Of a stretch of 64,000 bases of DNA, positions 1 through 10,231 are shown piece after piece. The translations under genes and the position numbers were made by a program. How positions within the stretch are numbered: the stretch's first letter is position 1; each line of letters starts with the position of its first letter. This DNA comes from Ophiura sarsii (lineage: Eukaryota > Echinodermata > Ophiuroidea > Amphilepidida > Ophiuridae). Below the pieces are notes generated by a model, which was not told the origin of the DNA, did not search any database, and saw only the letters and a program-made list of their open reading frames with translations. Where the stretch lies: positions 29,548,366-29,612,365 of the forward strand of contig CM069459.1 in assembly GCA_035610835.1 (NCBI GenBank). The letters run 5' to 3'.

Positions 1-51
1 GTATGTGGAGGCTGTTTGTTCTTGACCGAGGTGGCTTTGATGCCAGTATCG
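1..51 (-). CDS. Candidate exon 6 (partial, runs off the window)
   Basis: Exon 5 ends with two bases of a codon, so the next exon must supply one base first. At 52-54 the minus strand reads CAG, preceded by a weak pyrimidine stretch. Taking one base after it gives an open frame to the window edge that reads DTGIKATSVKNKQPPHT. The phase fits, but there is no downstream donor to test and the acceptor is weak. The minus strand is also open in another frame back to about position 137, and the plus strand carries a short frame ending in a stop near 105. Another exon start, or no exon at all, is therefore possible. Confidence 0.35.
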
Positions 52-1117
52 CTGACATGTTGAAGGATGTGTTTCAGTTTGGTGTGTATCCGAGAGCATT
101 CTGAGTAATTAATGATAATAATACGGGAGCCGATCACGGCCACAGTGAATGAGTGAACAACGCATGTAGGCCTATAGGCATTCCTGACTTTTACTCCATC
201 CATCGGCGAGTGAGTCAGAACAGAAAAACACAAATTCTAGTAAAGTCTACTTATCTTATCACCGTGAAAACTGTTCAAAATGCTGTCGGATGTGCACTGG
301 GCTGATGCCTGTCTTTTGGTGTGTCAGTAATGATGGCATTGAAGCCATTTTCGGTCAAGAATTTCTCCCGATGTTTCCCCCACAGCCTTCTACGTACGCC
401 GTCGCACACAGAATCGCAAAAAAGATGGCGTCGTGACAACGTAGCGAAAAGAATCGGATGGATCACGTGCACTCATAATGATAATCTGATTGGTTTAAAA
501 TTTAAATCCTTCCAACGATTTAAACTAAAATCGAGTCTGTGATTACATATTCGATAATTAATCTTTTCAGATTAAAATTAAAATTATATTTAACTTTTTT
601 AAAATCCTGATTGAGATTTAAAATTTAAATCCCTGAAATTTAGAGTGTACTGGTATATAATTAGACCGATTAATGTTTTTGGTTAGCTAATTATTATATT
701 TGTGTTTATTAATGTTTCTAAGTGTCTTTACCTAAGGAGGTCTTGTTATGACCATATTTGTTGGCATGTCCATACTCAACTTGTTCAGGTAAAAGTCTAC
801 TTTAATGCAATATATAAACTGATTTTCAGTCATATTAGGGGAAATGATCGCCTATATCTCAAAAGGTCAGATATAAGAGTGAACCGACAATACTTGATGC
901 CCCCTCCCCACCCTCACCCCCACCCCCTCCACCACCCCCTCTGGCAACGCCACTGTCAACAAATTGTCAAGGTAGTTGACTGATTATTTTGCAAGTTAGT
1001 GTCCGGTATATACCCTTGCCGTTTTGTTAATTTAAGAAGTTATCTGCTTTTATTCCGAAAATGTTGTTTTGGGGGTTTCTTTGCCCAATTTCAGACTGTT
1101 ATTTCAAACATTCTTAC
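52..1117 (-). other. Intron 5 of the host gene
   Basis: AT-rich sequence between candidate exon 6 and exon 5. Most of it (52-890) shows no recognisable gene or repeat apart from a TAGGCCTA palindrome near 167 and AT-rich runs at 480-640. A pyrimidine-rich stretch and a hAT-like end occupy 898-955. Confidence 0.45.
898..955 (-). mobile_element. hAT-like transposon end with C-rich tract (partner end missing)
   Basis: The sequence ends in GGCAACGCCACTG, which on the minus strand reads CAGTGGCGTTGCC. That is the CAGNGGCG form typical of hAT-superfamily ends. It is preceded by a run of CCCC and CACC blocks, so on the minus strand the end is followed by a G-rich tract, as at several other places in this window. 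No opposite end or 8-bp duplication was found nearby, so this looks like a fragment. Confidence 0.45.
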
Positions 1118-1377
1118 GGTTTATCAGATGCTGACGGCGAAGCTTGTAGTCTAGCTTCGAACAGATGACCGATTTTCACCTCTAAAATATCGCCATCATT
1201 GGGGGTCGGTGGAAAGGTGAACTCTGGTAGGTTGTCACATGGTATTTGTGCCGTCATAACTTCAACGATAAACTGCACAGGTATTGTGCTAAGGGGTATG
1301 GTGGAGATTTCGGTAAAAAAATCTTCAACTGCCAAACTTACAGCGATGAAACCCTCTGAATTTGGAATCACAGTGAC
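1118..1377 (-). CDS. Exon 5 of host gene (ectodomain segment)
   Basis: 260 nt on the minus strand. The acceptor is TTTGTCAG at 1378-1385 and the donor is GTAAGAATG below 1118. It reads 86 codons plus two bases without a stop. The frame contains GFIAVSLAVEDFF, then a proline-rich stretch STIPLSTIP, a lone cysteine in QIPCDNLPEF, and PPTPNDGDILEV. Known members of this family, as I remember them, have a comparable GYYAVALQIEDF-type strand followed by a short linker and a C-x-P-x-F segment, which is why I place it after the DPDGD exon. It begins at phase 0, matching the end of exon 4, and ends in phase 2. No transmembrane segment is seen. Confidence 0.8.
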
Positions 1378-1746
1378 CTGACAAAGGTGCTAGAAATATT
1401 AAAGGACATGTCGTTATTACACTTAAGTTGCTAGATTCAGCCTAAAATGAATTACAACTTGTTTGTATTGTTGTATTAAGGGGGGACTTAAGGAAGTTTT
1501 TGATTTGATTTTTTGAATTTTGTGAGTGCTGTAATTATTGAACTATTAATCAAATGTATATAAAAGTATACATTTTTGGAAAGGAAATGGATCAGAGAAT
1601 CCAAATTTGGCGTCAATTTTGACCAAAAAAGTAGATTTTTTGAGAAAATCACAAAATTCACTTTTTTGACCCAAATATTTTTGAACAAAGCTAACAAAAA
1701 ATAATTTTGAGTAAAAAATGGCCAAATCACTTTATAATGATGATAA

Positions 1747-2020
1747 CCCTAACCCCGGTTTAGGATTTTTGACCGGGATCACAATTTTCGAGGAAAAAAC
1801 ACCAACTAAATCTCCGGGAACCTGCCGGGATTCGATCCGGGGACCCTCCGTTCTCGAGCCCCACCTTCCTAACACTAAGCCACGGCCCTCAGCTACACAT
1901 TCGTGCAGTATACTGCACTCATTATATAGGCTCGGTTGACTACGTCATCGAAAACCGACGGCGCATGCGTTTGGAGAGGGACTTTGGATTAGCATTTTTT
2001 AGCACTCAGGGGGGTTAGGG
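1747..2020 (-). mobile_element. TTAA/CCCTAACC element with internal tRNA-like module, copy 1
   Basis: The element begins CCCTAACCCC, ends GGGGTTAGGG, and is bordered by ATAA (1743-1746) and TTAA (2021-2024). On the minus strand it contains a box A-like TGGCTTAGTGTTAGG and a box B-like GGATCGAATCCC about 45 bp later, the layout of a tRNA-type Pol III promoter. It is almost identical to copies 2 and 3. The ends resemble telomere repeat TTAGGG but are only about two repeats long and inverted. This combines MITE-like termini and target site with a SINE-like core. Confidence 0.75.
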
Positions 2021-2061
2021 TTAATAGAACACGATTTTTTTTAAATTTTTTTTTACCATAA

Positions 2062-2334
2062 CCCTAACCCCGGTTTAGGATTTTTGACCGGGATCACAAT
2101 TTTCGAGGAAAAAACACCAACTAAATCTCCGGGAACCTGCCGGGATTCGATCCGGGGACCCTCCGTTCTCGAGCCCCACCTTCCTAACACTAAGCCACGG
2201 CCCTCAGCTACACATTCGTGCAGTATACTGCACTCATTATATAGGCTCGGTTGACTACGTCATCGAAAACCGACGGCGCATGCGTTTGGAGAGGGACTTT
2301 GGATTAGCATTTTTTAGCACTCAGGGGGTTAGGG
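2062..2334 (-). mobile_element. TTAA/CCCTAACC element with internal tRNA-like module, copy 2
   Basis: Nearly identical to copy 1, in the same orientation and 41 bp from it, inside the same host palindrome. The borders are ATAA (2058-2061) and TTAA (2335-2338), with inverted ends CCCTAACCCC and GGGGTTAGGG. The close tandem arrangement, with an A/T-rich spacer, suggests either two insertions at neighbouring TTAA sites or a local duplication after one insertion. Confidence 0.75.
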
Positions 2335-2667
2335 TTAAGACACTAATGAAGGGACGATTTTTTTTTTTTTAAACCTAATCTAATATTTTTGAAAATTTTG
2401 ACCAAAAAGTGCCAAAAAACGTGAAAAATGGATTTTTAATTTTTTTAAACACTTTTTTATCAAAATTTCAAATTTTTTTGGATTAGATTAAAAAAAAAAA
2501 AATCGTCCCTCCAGTAGTGTCTTAACATCATCATCAAGTGATTTGGGCATTTTTAACTCAAAATTATGTTTGTTAGCTTTGTTCAAAAAAATTGGGTCAA
2601 AAAAGTGATTTTTTTGTGATTTTCTCAAACAAACTTCAACAAAAAACTTCCTTAAGTCCCCCCTTAA

Positions 2668-3439
2668 AAGCATACAGATAATCCCAAAATACTTATTGTC
2701 TGTATCGTGGGGAAAACATTCAAAAATACATAAATGTAGATTTTAGCATTATGCCATATATAAAGCGTTTTTAGAATAATTGTCGTTTACCATGTTTTAA
2801 ATCTAAGGTGCACCACAGTGCTTTGACTGTTTTGGGCTCATACTCCGTCACAACCCACGATGAGCGGTAGCGTTTGCCACAGCTAGCGCGGGCTACCCGT
2901 GTCGTATTGGCACCAACCTTTATGTTTCTATGACGTGTGATTACGGGGAACCGTCGTATTGCGTCATGAACACTTCAACGCATGTGTGGGAGCGTGAAAG
3001 AGTTATGCTGAAAACATACTAAGGTCGCTTTACGATTAAATCGCTCCTATGACGAGTTTTACGTCATATAAAAATCCCCGATACATCGATCAAGAGATCG
3101 CTTGACTGGAAACGACCAGTCACGGCCAATTGACTTCATTTTAACTCGAAAGACCGGTCGCTCATGACGTCATGAACACCATACTTTTTCAACCAATGGG
3201 GGAGGTTATTCTGCCTCGAAATTAGCATAACCAATCAGCAGCATTTATCCAGGTTTGATGTCGTCTGCGTGACCCGGAATACCTGCGACTACCGGCGATT
3301 TTGTAGCTCGATGCGACCTTTGGTCGCACCGAGTTACTTTTGAGCTAGCGAGTACTACGCGACCTGTTGCGACCAGCGACCGGCTAGTATGATTCGAGCA
3401 ATAGAACGTTGTGGAATGTGGGGTTAGCCATATTCTTAC
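2668..3439. other. Intron 4, right part: no gene recognised
   Basis: Between the palindromic element and exon 4. The interval 2815-3420 is more GC-rich than its surroundings and has many short GCGACC, GGTCGC and TGACGTCA-like words. It looks like an old repeat, but no ends, target duplication or open frame could be defined. Confidence 0.3.
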
Positions 3440-3531
3440 CTCTGATATGGTTACAGAATCTGGTTGATTTCTTGTACTTCTGACATCCGATGCCCATCGA
3501 CATCGTATGTAATCTCCGTCTGGATCAATAA
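3440..3531 (-). CDS. Exon 4 of host gene (DPDGD / RCRWA motif)
   Basis: 92 nt. The acceptor TATTTTCTTTCAG lies at 3532 and above and is a strong pyrimidine tract. The donor is GAG/GTAAGA below 3440. Two leading bases complete a valine codon begun by exon 3, and 30 full codons follow. They read IDPDGDYIRCRWAS and then a hydrophilic stretch ending in VTISE. The acidic DPDGD loop followed by an RCRWA strand is a motif I recognise from large extracellular proteins of marine invertebrates; its function is not known to me. The phase fits on both sides. Confidence 0.85.
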
Positions 3532-4913
3532 CTGAAAGAAAATACACATAACATGATCAACTAGACAATTGTCAATAATGTAATATTATTATTAATGAAT
3601 TATATTTACTAGCGCGCCCGAGAGTGCGCCCCATGGGGTGCATGGCACAGACGGTCGTTCTAGGTTTGCACATGGTTTGCTGATATGCTGACATGATACA
3701 CATCCTAGATTATACCTCTGAATCTTTAAATAGATAATATATTGAAGAGCTCTATTCCAAAAGGAGGACCAAATTGAGTTAGGTGCAGAACATGAAAGAG
3801 AGAAAACAGTAACATCGGGACCTGATGATTTTGACTCACCCTGTATGTCTATGGGAACAGAGACAAATAAGAGACCAGATACCGCAATGCATTGTGGTGG
3901 TATCTGTATGAAATTTCTCTCGGGACGTTGATACAAAATTATAATACATGTAGTCTGATACCAACTTCCGTATGTCAATATTATGTCCATACATTTAGGA
4001 AATGTGTATCATTATAATGGTCCCTCCACTAAAGAACTTGACAATAGGGAATTCACTAAATATCGACTTGGACTTGTGTCTGCCAATTCATATATGTATA
4101 TCATCATTTCGGTCGAATACCGAATGACTATCTTCTGACAAACCGTCTAGAGACATGTTGAAGTCTTTGGGTGTTGCGCAATAGTACAAATCCGGCTACA
4201 TCTTTATAAACGGTTATTCATTTGGTTAAACGACTCAGATTGTGTCCTATCCATTTTCTATTTTATTTGCTATGCGTTTTAAGCATTACAACAACAAAAA
4301 TCTACTTTTTCGTAAACCATTGGTTAAAAGTGGGTATGGAAAATTAGTAAATTAATCAAACGGTTTAGGGTTAAAGAATGTATCGATGAAGAAAAAAAGA
4401 TATTCTTCATCAATATCCATGACTTGTTTATTAATTAATTGAAGTTAAATCAAACGTATTTGTACATTCTTTTTAGGGAGCACATCAAAACTCGACCATC
4501 TAGGAAAATGTTGCTACTTTTATTGAAACAATTTCAATTTATTTTGAAATGTTTTGAATATTTCGAAAAATGATTGAAATATCACAAAATATTTCCGAAA
4601 TTGTTTGAAAACAAACACAACAAACAACAAACAATACTCAACCAAAAGACCTTACCTGAGAAGTCCGTTTTGGTTTTAGCCGAAAATACTATCGTTTTAG
4701 CGTGTGTCACCGTGTGAAATTAGATCAACAAGTATACGGTATGTTTTCTTCATAGCTGTGGGATGTGTCCTTTTCCATCGGTACGAGATTGTTGACTCTT
4801 TATGTCACCTCAGGACAATATTTGTTTACCAAGAGCAGACCTAATTTCTATACTATATCAAAACTATTCCCGGTTTAAAAATCATGAATAAGACACTTAA
4901 TTAACTGATTTAC
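3532..4913 (-). other. Intron 3 of host gene
   Basis: GTAAATC donor at the exon 3 side and a strong acceptor at the exon 4 side. No repeat with definable ends was recognised. A 132-codon minus-strand frame at 3592-3990 has no recognisable motif and is not needed for the splice phases. A near-palindromic TTTCGAAAAATG-rich stretch lies at 4530-4620. Confidence 0.5.
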
Positions 4914-5122
4914 CTGGAATGGTTATTGTTCTCGAACAGTAGTTCTGTGTTCGCACTACCGGCAACATACTTGTGACAGGAGATGAATTGATTTTCTTAT
5001 CAGGTCGAGGCTTCAAGTTAACCTTGGCTCTAAGAAGCCAATCGGCAGATCGCAGGCCATCGCTAATCACTAAGGAGTTTGACTTCTGAGAGGATTCTCG
5101 GGGAATGTAGTCGGAGCCCAGC
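4914..5122 (-). CDS. Exon 3 of host gene (ectodomain segment)
   Basis: 209 nt. The acceptor TTTGTTTCATAG lies just above 5122 and the donor CCAG/GTAAATC just below 4914. One leading G completes the glutamate codon split at the end of exon 2. Then 69 codons follow and one base is left over. It reads LGSDYIPRES, a polar stretch, SADWLLRAKVNLKPR, then INSSPVTSMLPVVR and YCSRTITIP. NSS is a possible N-glycosylation site. The series NSSPVTSM-PVVR followed by C-x-x-TI-IP is the signature that made me link this exon to the neighbouring DPDGD exon. No stop or frameshift is present. Confidence 0.85.
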
Positions 5123-5910
5123 CTATGAAACAAACATATTAAGCATGTAGATTAAACTAAGATCCATGGCCGCAGGTAATTATTATTTATAATCCGCTTC
5201 ACTACGTCCATCACGTCAACTCGAAGCTCTCATGTCACATAAACACACGTGAAAATACGTAAGCACCCCCCCCCCCCCCTGCGTCTGTAACGTCACTCCC
5301 CAGAGGAAGTGAAATCTGAGGTTATAAAATAGACTTGAGCTCCTAAGTATTGTTCTCTTAAAATCACTTAACTCTTTCCACGCGGCAGGCGTCTGCAGAC
5401 GACATTCCAAAATGTCACAAAATGTTTTAAAAATGTAAAAACTAATGAAGGCATTACCATATTTTGTAATTACCATGAGAAATATGCATTGAAAGAAGTA
5501 CACACACGCCTAGTATTGGTTCAGTAATCCTTGAGATAGACTTTGAAAATTGAGAAAGGTTACTTAAAAATCTGGTTTGTATAATTATGGTGAAACCATA
5601 TTATAGCCGCGTGGAAAGTGTTAAAGTGTATTATTATTAAGTTACCTAGTTCGTTGCATGTATGATTGTATCGATGTGTGCGTTACTTCTGAATCTGCAT
5701 CATATCACTATTTATAAATCGTTTCAATATCACATAATTTACAGACTTTGGTAGCACACGAGGTACCAAAGTAACCAAACTGTAGCTATCAAAATGTTCA
5801 AGCAGTCTTTATGAGTTTCATCATTAACGATCTGATTTACACTTTTAGGATCCCCACAAAACGTTGTATATCCTTGCATTGTTTTACTCCGATGTTTTAT
5901 CAACTGCTGC

Positions 5911-6175
5911 ACAGCCCTTTTATGGCAAAAAGATGTATCTTAGATGTACTTTCCTAATGATATACTTCCTTTTAACATGGATTGTGTTAACTTGGTTCAA
6001 TAATCCTCACTTAGGAAAGGGTTGCAACTTGTAAAGACAATAAAAGTAATACGGTATACTGCCTTTTACCACTACATGATTTATGGAGAAAAAAGCTAAC
6101 TTTGATCATGTTAAAAGGAAGTATACTGTTTGAAAACTACATATAAGATACATTCTTTTGCCATAAAAGGGCTGT
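5911..6175. mobile_element. 265-bp inverted-repeat MITE, family ACAGCCCTTTTATGGC, copy 1
   Basis: The left end ACAGCCCTTTTATGGCAAAA pairs with the right end, and the arms stay complementary for about 65 bp through the ATGTATCTTAtATGTA and ATACTTCCTTTTAACATG words. The flanks CTGCTG and CAGCAG extend the palindrome. The middle contains AATAAA-like sequence but no frame. Copies are at 43645-43910 (complete) and 45105-45255 (right half missing). Confidence 0.75.
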
Positions 6176-6810
6176 CAGCAGGTAACAATAATTCATCAAA
6201 TGAGTTAGTGATAATAAATTGAGGGCACTATTCACTTCGACCATTTCTGGAAAGTACATTTCAAAATCTACATTAATCACAGACCATGATAATGACAACT
6301 GACAGGGTATTTTTGCTCTCAGAATCACTCTACCATATAGCGTTAGCGCCACTGTAAAGCCATAAGCTTATGTTGTCAGTGTTTTCAATTAATAGTACTT
6401 TATTTAAATATATTAACGACAGTTCCTTTCAATTCCATTTAAAATGTACCGAAAAAAATATCTTAGTAGCAACAAAGAAGATTTCCCACTTTTTAACAAA
6501 TACAGTTTAAGCCCTTACTTAGAGAAAATTATGAACGTCTTTCTTTCATTTCAATGCGTAAAATCTTATACCTAGTATAATTTTTTTAAAGTAAGCCTTA
6601 GCTTAGCTATTAACTACACTTATTGGCACTGCACATAATAATATTACTAAAAAAGTCATTGTAACGATCAGAATAGCTGTAAATCTGTCCGTCCTTCATT
6701 GAACAAATTCATAGTTGGGATGATCGAGATTTTTCTTACGTACATTTGCTCGTTTGCCCTACCAAGAATATTAATCGTTCACGATAGACAACTGTTTATG
6801 AAATATTTTG

Positions 6811-7140
6811 CACGCGTAGTCCAGCAGATACTTTCTCGCTCCACAATACAAAGGTTGTGGGTTCGATTCCCGTTGCGGCCAGCGTGTTGTGTCCTTGGCA
6901 CTTTACCGCGCTTGCCTTTCTTCACCCAGGTGTGTAAAATTGGGTACCGGCATTAATTCATGTCATGCATGTTGGGAAGTCAAACAGACTCGTTGTGTGG
7001 GAGGAGTGGCAAACCCCTACAGCCAAAATTACATAGAGCGGTCTGGCCCAAACGCTAAGGAAAGAGAGATAGGCTCGCGCGCTCGGCACGAGTCTTTACT
7101 TTGTTTACTACTGCAAAGGCCTTATTATTGCTGCTTTTAG
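6811..7140 (+). mobile_element. tRNA-derived SINE, family with GGGTTCGATTCCC box B
   Basis: A degenerate box A-like TAGTCCAGCAGATA near 6818 is followed about 40 bp later by a perfect box B, GGGTTCGATTCCC (6859-6871). The region after it (TGTGTCCTTGGCACTTTACC) is like the GTCCTTGGGCAAGGTACTTAG block in the SINE at 28571. The 3' end is near AAAGGCCTTATTATTGCTGC. Short frames across it are the usual by-product of tRNA-like sequence. Confidence 0.6.
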
Positions 7141-8276
7141 AAACTTAAATTTATCATAAGAACATGTTGATAGAAACCAGATTGATATGGGCGAAGTGTC
7201 TCTATTCAGTGCAGCTCATGGGCCGAAAAACGGGGTACTTTTGGCGGGGTATATGGCGCGGGGTCACAAAGTTGGGTAAAACTTCAAATATGTCAGTACA
7301 TTGCGCTGTGGTAAACTATACAATTCATGTTTGGTAAAATATGGACTGATTATAACCCCTTTTCAGCGTAAAAGTTTACACATCGTCGTGTATTTTACCT
7401 CTCCGTGTAATTTTTTTATATAAAGTCAAATATTCAAAAATTCAAAATTGTTATAATTTTGTCGCCTTCATAATCGAGACAAATAATTGTCATAAATAAA
7501 TGACTTATTATTTAAATAATCATTGTTTTCATCTGCAACAATTTTAAGATCAAATTGATATTTGAATAAATATTAAAATTAACGAATACGCGTATCAAAT
7601 CATAAACACTCTTTATATACACATATTCATGACAATGCAGTAAGTCGCCATTTTCTAAACCTGTATAGCGATACACCTCGTACAGTAACTGTTGTCAGCG
7701 TCGATGATGGTATTTGCTGGTAGATTTTGTTTGGGAAATAAAGCAGCATCGCAATATACTCAATGCTTAAAGTACATTTTTTACGATGGTGCATGGGATA
7801 CCCGCAATTTTTTGGTTGTGTTTGTTATATTCTATCGAAAATGGCGGTTATTTCTTGTACATCATGATTTTTCATCGTACGCCGACACTTAGTATACACA
7901 TGTTAGCCAGAACTTCACAATCATGGTCACCTATGTCATTGGAATTGAAAATTGCAAGTCATCAGAAAATGAATCGTGAGGAATAGCTGAGTATCATCCA
8001 AGGAGATGATATTTTTGTTTCGGTACATTTTCTTTTGCATCAAAATAGATTCAGAATAACTCACGCTTCTATATAATCGTAATGCTTCTCATTATTAAAG
8101 CGTCTTAGATCCATTCATATTACACAGAATTGTGTAGAAAGAGACACGATAAATGGTAAAATTATTTTACACATTTCTGAGTAAACACACCCCCACAACA
8201 TTGGGTAAAAGAAAGTACCCGTCTGAAATTGGTAGGGAACCTGGTCAACGTTGTGTAAACTTTTACCAATCTACGC

Positions 8277-8345
8277 TGTATACAAAAAGTACACATGTAC
8301 AAAAAGTACACATAGTTGAGTACAAAAAGTACACATAGTTGAGTT
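8277..8345. repeat. Short tandem repeat, AGTTGAGTACAAAAAGTACACAT
   Basis: Roughly three units of about 23 bp, each containing the palindrome GTACAAAAAGTAC. The wider region 8150-8460 is rich in GTGTAAA and TTTACAC words and may be an old MITE, but I could not fix its ends. Confidence 0.5.
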
Positions 8346-8661
8346 AAAATATACCCCACTGAATTGTAAGTTTGTTTGTAAGTTTACCCCACTGGCATGC
8401 GGGTTCCCTTTTTACGTACCTAATGTGTAATGTTTTGCCCAACTTCATGTAATTATTATGTTTTAACAAAGGAATGATATGTTTTTAAAAAACATTATTC
8501 AGAGCAAAAGAAAAACATGTTTTTTCTTTGTGATATGATGTTTTGAAAGCCATAACCCTACTTTTCAAGTTCAGTGGTTATGATATTTTGACTGGATTTG
8601 AGCATAATATAACAGATGCCCTTAATGATAATAAGTCATTTCATAGAGAATAATATCTTAC

Positions 8662-8933
8662 TCTATTGTGGCTTTATGATCTGAGAGAATGAGGTCACGT
8701 TTGCTGATCCCTGTCATCCAGTCTTGATCCGCATTGTAATCCGTGCACAGAACTCCTGCTGGTAAAGTGTTGATCTTTCCCATCTTCGTTTTTAAACAAC
8801 CTTTGCATCTTAGATTACTCTCTAGAACGGGGATGGTTCTGTTAGTGTCGATGTCATCTTGGTCACATAAGTAACTTATACCAGACTGAGTGATGTAGCT
8901 TCTCTGGTATGATAGTCGCCATGATACCGATAC
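8662..8933 (-). CDS. Exon 2 of host gene (SWRLSY domain start)
   Basis: 272 nt. The acceptor TTTTCTTTGCACAG lies above 8933 and the donor AATAGA/GTAAGAT below 8662. It starts in phase 0 and gives 90 codons plus two bases. It reads VSVSWRLSYQRSY, then YLCDQDD, NRTIPV (a possible N-glycosylation site), LRCKGC, VLCTDYNADQDWM and a hydrophilic end. The pattern strand-SWRLSY, C, C-x-x-C, C-TD-x3-DW is reminiscent of the disulfide-bearing domain that precedes the DPDGD segment in related invertebrate proteins (from memory). The four cysteines support an extracellular location. No stops. Its phase 0 start matches exon 1 although that lies 45.8 kb away. Confidence 0.85.
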
Positions 8934-9047
8934 CTGTGCAAAGAAAACCATGCATACACATGATTAGTATGTAATTTTAATGGGGAAAAAAGACATTTCA
9001 ACCAGGTTTTTTTTATCATGCATCGTGTGTTGGTTTTGGCATTTTAA

Positions 9048-9381
9048 GGGGTGTGGACTCTCAGGTACAGCCTTCGTAAAACTGCCGTAACTTCTTCAAT
9101 ATTCATTTAATCTTTATAAACGTATACAGTTTTTTGAAGAAAAGGGTTCAATGAATCCAACCATGATAATGAAATTGACCATTTTGTAAAAAAATTATAA
9201 AAACACGTTTTTTGACCCATTTTAGGTTCTGCAGAGATAACTCAAAATATATTTTGTCAAATTTTGTCATACTAGTTTTATGATAATCCTGATAACATTA
9301 CCCGGGGTGCTTTTTTATTTTTTAATCTTATTTATTTTTTGAGTTATGGACCAAAAAGTGCCAAAACTGTGATTTTTTACC
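9048..9381. mobile_element. TTAA/GGGGTGTGGACTCTC element, left half only
   Basis: TTAA at 9044-9047 is followed by GGGGTGTGGACTCTCAGG. The next 330 bp match 25026-25360 closely. It ends at the palindrome centre with GACCAAAAAGTGCCAAAA, so the right half is missing here. The same core word occurs in the centre of the 1480-2663 element, which links the two families. Confidence 0.6.
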
Positions 9382-9539
9382 TCCAAAATCATGAAATCAG
9401 CATTCTCAAGCAGTAGGTTTGGCACTTTCTTACAAGCCTACGAACTAAAACAACGATTGTTACATTGGTAGGTAACATGAGTACTAAATCCAAACACAAA
9501 GGGTCGTATTCTCGTACATATTTAAACGTGGTTTTAAGC

Positions 9540-9575
9540 CAGTGGCGTACCGACCGGGGGGGGGGGGGGGGAAGT

Positions 9576-9614
<39 letters not shown>
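9540..9614 (+). mobile_element. hAT-like end followed by a G17 run and a C35 run
   Basis: CAGTGGCGTACC at 9540-9551 is a hAT-type end. It is followed by about 17 G, then AAGTTG, then about 35 C. The G and C runs could pair into a long hairpin. A 15-bp word TACCGGGACGGTAAA is duplicated directly after it (about 9625-9665). No right end or target duplication was found. Confidence 0.5.
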
Positions 9615-9669
9615 TGGCTCCAAATACCGGGACGGTAAATTCGCAATACCGGGACGGTAAATTCGCATA

Positions 9670-10231
9670 AGAAAAAAATATATAGGACTTAGGCCGAGCA
9701 CACAGTGCGGATTGGGCATTATTTGTTGATTGTTGTGCTTTTTGGACTGCGATATGTGTTTAATTAAAACACGCGTCTCCTGGCTTCCTAGACATAACGG
9801 GAGGCCTATTTGTTTTGGAATAGATGAGAACAATTAGCGTATTGTCTCCATTTAAATTAATTATTTAATTGTGTATACTCCTGTCAAGAAAGTACACTAG
9901 GTAGGAGATCGATATTTCAGACAAAATTTAAGTTATAATTCACAAAGAAAGAATTTAAGATATTAATAAACTGAATTGACCAATATCTTTACAGTAACTA
10001 GTCGTGATCTTATATAGGCCTACATTGAAAATGAAGAAATAATTAATACAAATTTGAATATGTTAACAATAAAGGACTATATAATAATAGTGGCGCATTA
10101 CGAATGAGTAAAATGTGTATAATATTAAGGTAATAGCCTACTATCACTACTTCAATTTGTTTAATGAAATAAATAAGACATGCAAAATATGGGAATTTAT
10201 TAACCCTCGTCCGCCGATTACAATCAATAGA
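9670..10231. other. No gene or repeat recognised
   Basis: AT-rich intron sequence with scattered stops in all frames and one TAGGCCTA palindrome near 10015. Confidence 0.4.

Larger units (their letters stand above)
1480..2663. mobile_element. TTAA-flanked palindromic (fold-back) DNA element, family P, in intron 4
   Basis: TTAA at 1476-1479 and 2664-2667 borders inverted ends GGGGGGACTTAAGGAAG and its complement. The inverted repeat continues inward for more than 200 bp: the left flank 1490-1740 pairs with 2520-2650, and the centre 2340-2510 is itself a near-palindrome containing GACCAAAAAGTGCCAAAA. TTAA target duplication and short G/C-starting ends are properties of piggyBac-type elements, so I suggest a non-autonomous relative. 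There is no transposase frame. Two later insertions (1747-2020 and 2062-2334) sit inside it. Related copies lie at 29349-30020 and, partly, 32042-32118. Confidence 0.7.
5123..8661 (-). other. Intron 2 of host gene
   Basis: Contains a C14 run (about 5266-5279), an inverted-repeat MITE (5911-6175) and a tRNA-type SINE (6811-7140). The sequence 6176-6810 and 7141-8270 is AT-rich with no recognised gene or repeat ends. Confidence 0.5.

Noticed and set aside
3592..3990. 132-codon minus-strand frame in intron 3
   Set aside because: No domain or acceptor/donor pair, and exons 3 and 4 already join in phase without it.
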